From: Prosopocoilus inquinatus
Taxonomy: Eukaryota; Arthropoda; Insecta; Coleoptera; Lucanidae
Direction: 5' to 3'
DNA length: 64,000 nt
Assembly (NCBI GenBank): GCA_036172665.1
Contig: CM069880.1
Location: forward strand, 2,482,501-2,546,500
The notes beneath the pieces were generated by a model. It saw nothing but the letters and a program-made list of their open reading frames with translations. It did no database searches and was not told the DNA's origin. A program made the position numbers and the translations under genes. Of the stretch, positions 61,759-64,000 are shown piece by piece (within the stretch, counting starts at the first letter, position 1; every line of letters starts with the position of its first letter).

Positions 61759-64000
61759 GATCGATTAGATACATCACAGGAACAACGCTAATACGTGTTG
61801 TTTCGTTCAAAACTATTTCCAGCTACTGCTGCGTCCAAAAACTTTGTATCTCACATCAGAGTTACTGGAGTCCATCCGAACGTAAAATAACATGATAGAT
61901 GAGTAAGGATCGATTAGATACATCAGAGGAACATCGCTAATGCGTGTTGTTTCGTTTAAAACTATTTCCAGCTTCTGCTGCGTCCGAAAACGTCGTATTT
62001 CACATCAGAGTTACTGGAGTCCATCGTTACGCCAAATAACATGATAGATAAGTAAGGATCGATTAGATACAGCACAGGAACAACGCTAATACGTGTTGTT
62101 TCGTTTAAAACTATTTCCAGCTCCTGCTGCGTCCAAAAACTTTGTATCTCACATCAGACTTACTGGAGTCCATCCAAACGTCAAATAACATGTTAGATAA
62201 TTAAGGATCGTTTAGATACATCACAGGAACAACGCTAATACGTGTTGTCTCGTTCAAAACTATTTCCAGCTTCTGCTGCGCCCGAGAACTTTGTATCTCA
62301 TATCAGAGTTACTGGAGTCCATCCAAACGTAAAATAACATGATAGATGAGTAAGGATCGATTAGATACATCACAGGAACATCGCTATTGCGTGTTGTTTC
62401 GTTTAAAACTATTTCCAGCTTCTGCTGCGTCCGAAAACGTCGTATCTCACATCAGAGTTACTGGAGTCCATCCAAACGTAAAATAACATGATAGATGAGT
62501 AAGGATCGATTAGATACATCACAGGAACAACGCTAATATGTGTTGTTTCGTTTAAAACTATTTCCAGCTGCTGCTGCGTCCGAAAATTTCGTATCTCACA
62601 TTAGAGTTACTGGAGTCCATCGAAACGTCAAATAACATAGTAGCTAAGTAAGGATCGATTAGATACATCACAGGAACAACGCTAATACGTGTTGTTTCGT
62701 TCAAAACTATTTCCAGCTTCTGCTGCGTCCAAAAACTTTGTATCTCACATCAGAGTTACTGGAGTCCATCCAAACGTAAAATAACATGATAGATGAGTAA
62801 GGATCGATTAGATACATCACAGGAACAACGCTAATATGTGTTGTTTCGTTTAAAACTATTTCCAGCTGCTGCTGCGTCCGAAAATTTCGTATCTCACATT
62901 AGAGTTACTGGAGTCCATCGAAACGTCAAATAACATAGTAGCTAAGTAAGGATCGATTAGATACATCACAGGAACATCGCTAATGCGTGTTGTTTTGTTT
63001 AAAACTATTTCCAGCTTCTGCTGCGTCCGAAAATGTCGTATCTCACATCAGAGTTACTGGAGTCCATCGAAACGTCAAATAACATGATAGATAAGTAAGG
63101 ATCGATTAGATACAGCACAGGAACAACGCTAATACGTGTTGTTTCGTTCAAAACTATTTCCAGCTTCTGCTGCGTCCGAAAACTTTGTATCTCACATCAG
63201 AGTTACTGGAGTCCATCCAAACGTCAAATAACATGATAGATGAGTAAGGATCGATTAGATACATCACAGGAACAACGCTAATACGTGTTGTTTCGTTTAA
63301 AACTATTTCTAGCTTCAGCTGCGTCCGAGAACTTCGTATCTCACATCAAAGTTACTGGAGTCCATCGAAACGTCAAATAACATGATAGATAAGTAAGGAT
63401 CGATTAGATACAGCACAGGAACAACGCTAATACGTGTTGTTTCGTTTAAAACTATTTCCAGCTCCTGCTGCGTCCAAAAACTTTGTATCTCACATCAGAC
63501 TTACTGGAGTCCATCCAAACGTCAAATAACATGTTAGATAAGTAAGGATCGTTTAGATACATCACAGGAACAACGCTAATATCTGTTGTTTCGTTCAAAA
63601 CTATTTCCAGATTCTGCTGCGTCCGAGAACTTTGTATCTCACATCAGAGTTACTGGAGTCCGTCCAAACGTCAAATAACATGATAGATGAGTAAGGATCG
63701 ATTAGATACATCACAGGAACAACGCTAATATGTGTTGTTTCGTTTAAAACTATTTCCAGCTGCTGCTGCGTCCGAAAATTTCGTATCTCACATTAGAGAT
63801 ACTGGAGTCCATCGAAACGTCAAATAACATAGTAGCTAAGTAAGGATCGATTAGATACATCACAGGAACAACGCTAATACGTGTTGTTTCGTTCAAAACT
63901 ATTTCCAGCTTCTGCTGCGTCCAAAAACTTTGTATCTCACATCAGAGTTACTGGAGTCCATCCAAACGTAAAATAACATGATAGATGAGTAAGGATCGAT

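Larger units (their letters stand above)
1..64000. repeat. Satellite DNA array, 149-bp monomer, about 429 head-to-tail copies
   Basis: Every line of the window is a variant of one 149-bp unit starting GATCGATTAG and ending in ATAAGTAAG or ATGAGTAAG. Successive GATC starts at 1, 150, 299 and 448 give the period. The last start, at 63994, is 429 units plus a net 72 bp away, and the indels I located add up to exactly 72. All copies run in the same direction; I saw no inverted block, no inserted mobile element and no stretch of unique sequence. Monomers differ by substitutions at recurrent diagnostic sites, so they fall into subtypes that are reused in blocks. Known arrays of this kind make up centromeric, pericentromeric or subtelomeric heterochromatin in eukaryotes. 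Location and species cannot be decided from this window, and I do not recognise the family. Confidence 0.98.

Noticed and set aside
1..64000. CRISPR array
   Set aside because: There are no distinct spacers: the full 149-bp unit repeats, with graded variation along its whole length.

Overview
The whole window is one uninterrupted block of satellite DNA. It is a head-to-tail tandem array of a 149-bp monomer, all copies in the same orientation. I found no protein-coding gene, RNA gene, transposon, CRISPR array or unique sequence anywhere. Taking the start of the monomer as GATCGATTAG (position 1), I tracked the register through the window by hand. The distance from position 1 to the last GATC start (63994) is exactly 429 x 149 bp plus a net 72 bp. 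Those 72 bp are fully explained by the indels I could locate. The window therefore holds 429 monomers plus 7 bp of the next.

This is eukaryotic heterochromatin-type DNA, plausibly centromeric or pericentromeric. The species cannot be named from the sequence and I do not recognise the satellite family. The monomer is about 40% G+C and carries 9 CpG in 149 bp, about 1.5 times the number expected from its base composition. That suggests a genome or compartment with little CpG methylation-driven decay, as in many invertebrates, but this is inference only. The monomer length is close to the 147-bp nucleosome core.

Layout. (1) Positions 1 to about 20.15 kb form a heterogeneous mosaic of monomer subtypes. 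It holds most of the odd-length monomers (a 52-bp internal duplication, two 140-bp copies, a 136-bp copy, a 17-bp out-of-register junction) and several short local amplifications (an 891-bp six-mer, 298-299-bp dimers). (2) About 20.15 to 39.46 kb is a higher-order repeat (HOR) domain. Long multi-monomer units recur at spacings of exact monomer multiples (11, 15, 26, 29, 26 and 24 monomers), with near-identical copies. (3) About 39.98 to 64 kb is a second HOR domain built of other modules, with a 14-monomer block in three copies, an 8-monomer block in several full or partial copies, and spacings of 28, 36 and 52 monomers. It contains a displaced copy of the domain-2 module at about 57.4-58.8 kb.

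Nothing here works as a gene set. The structure is what repeated unequal exchange and gene conversion would leave. The points worth checking are the HOR architecture, a 9-bp marker insertion found at six places, possible conversion tracts, a weak CENP-B-box-like motif, an imperfect palindrome in each monomer, and a minus-strand frame that stays open by chance or by descent. All identities and boundaries were read by eye; a self-alignment would sharpen them.
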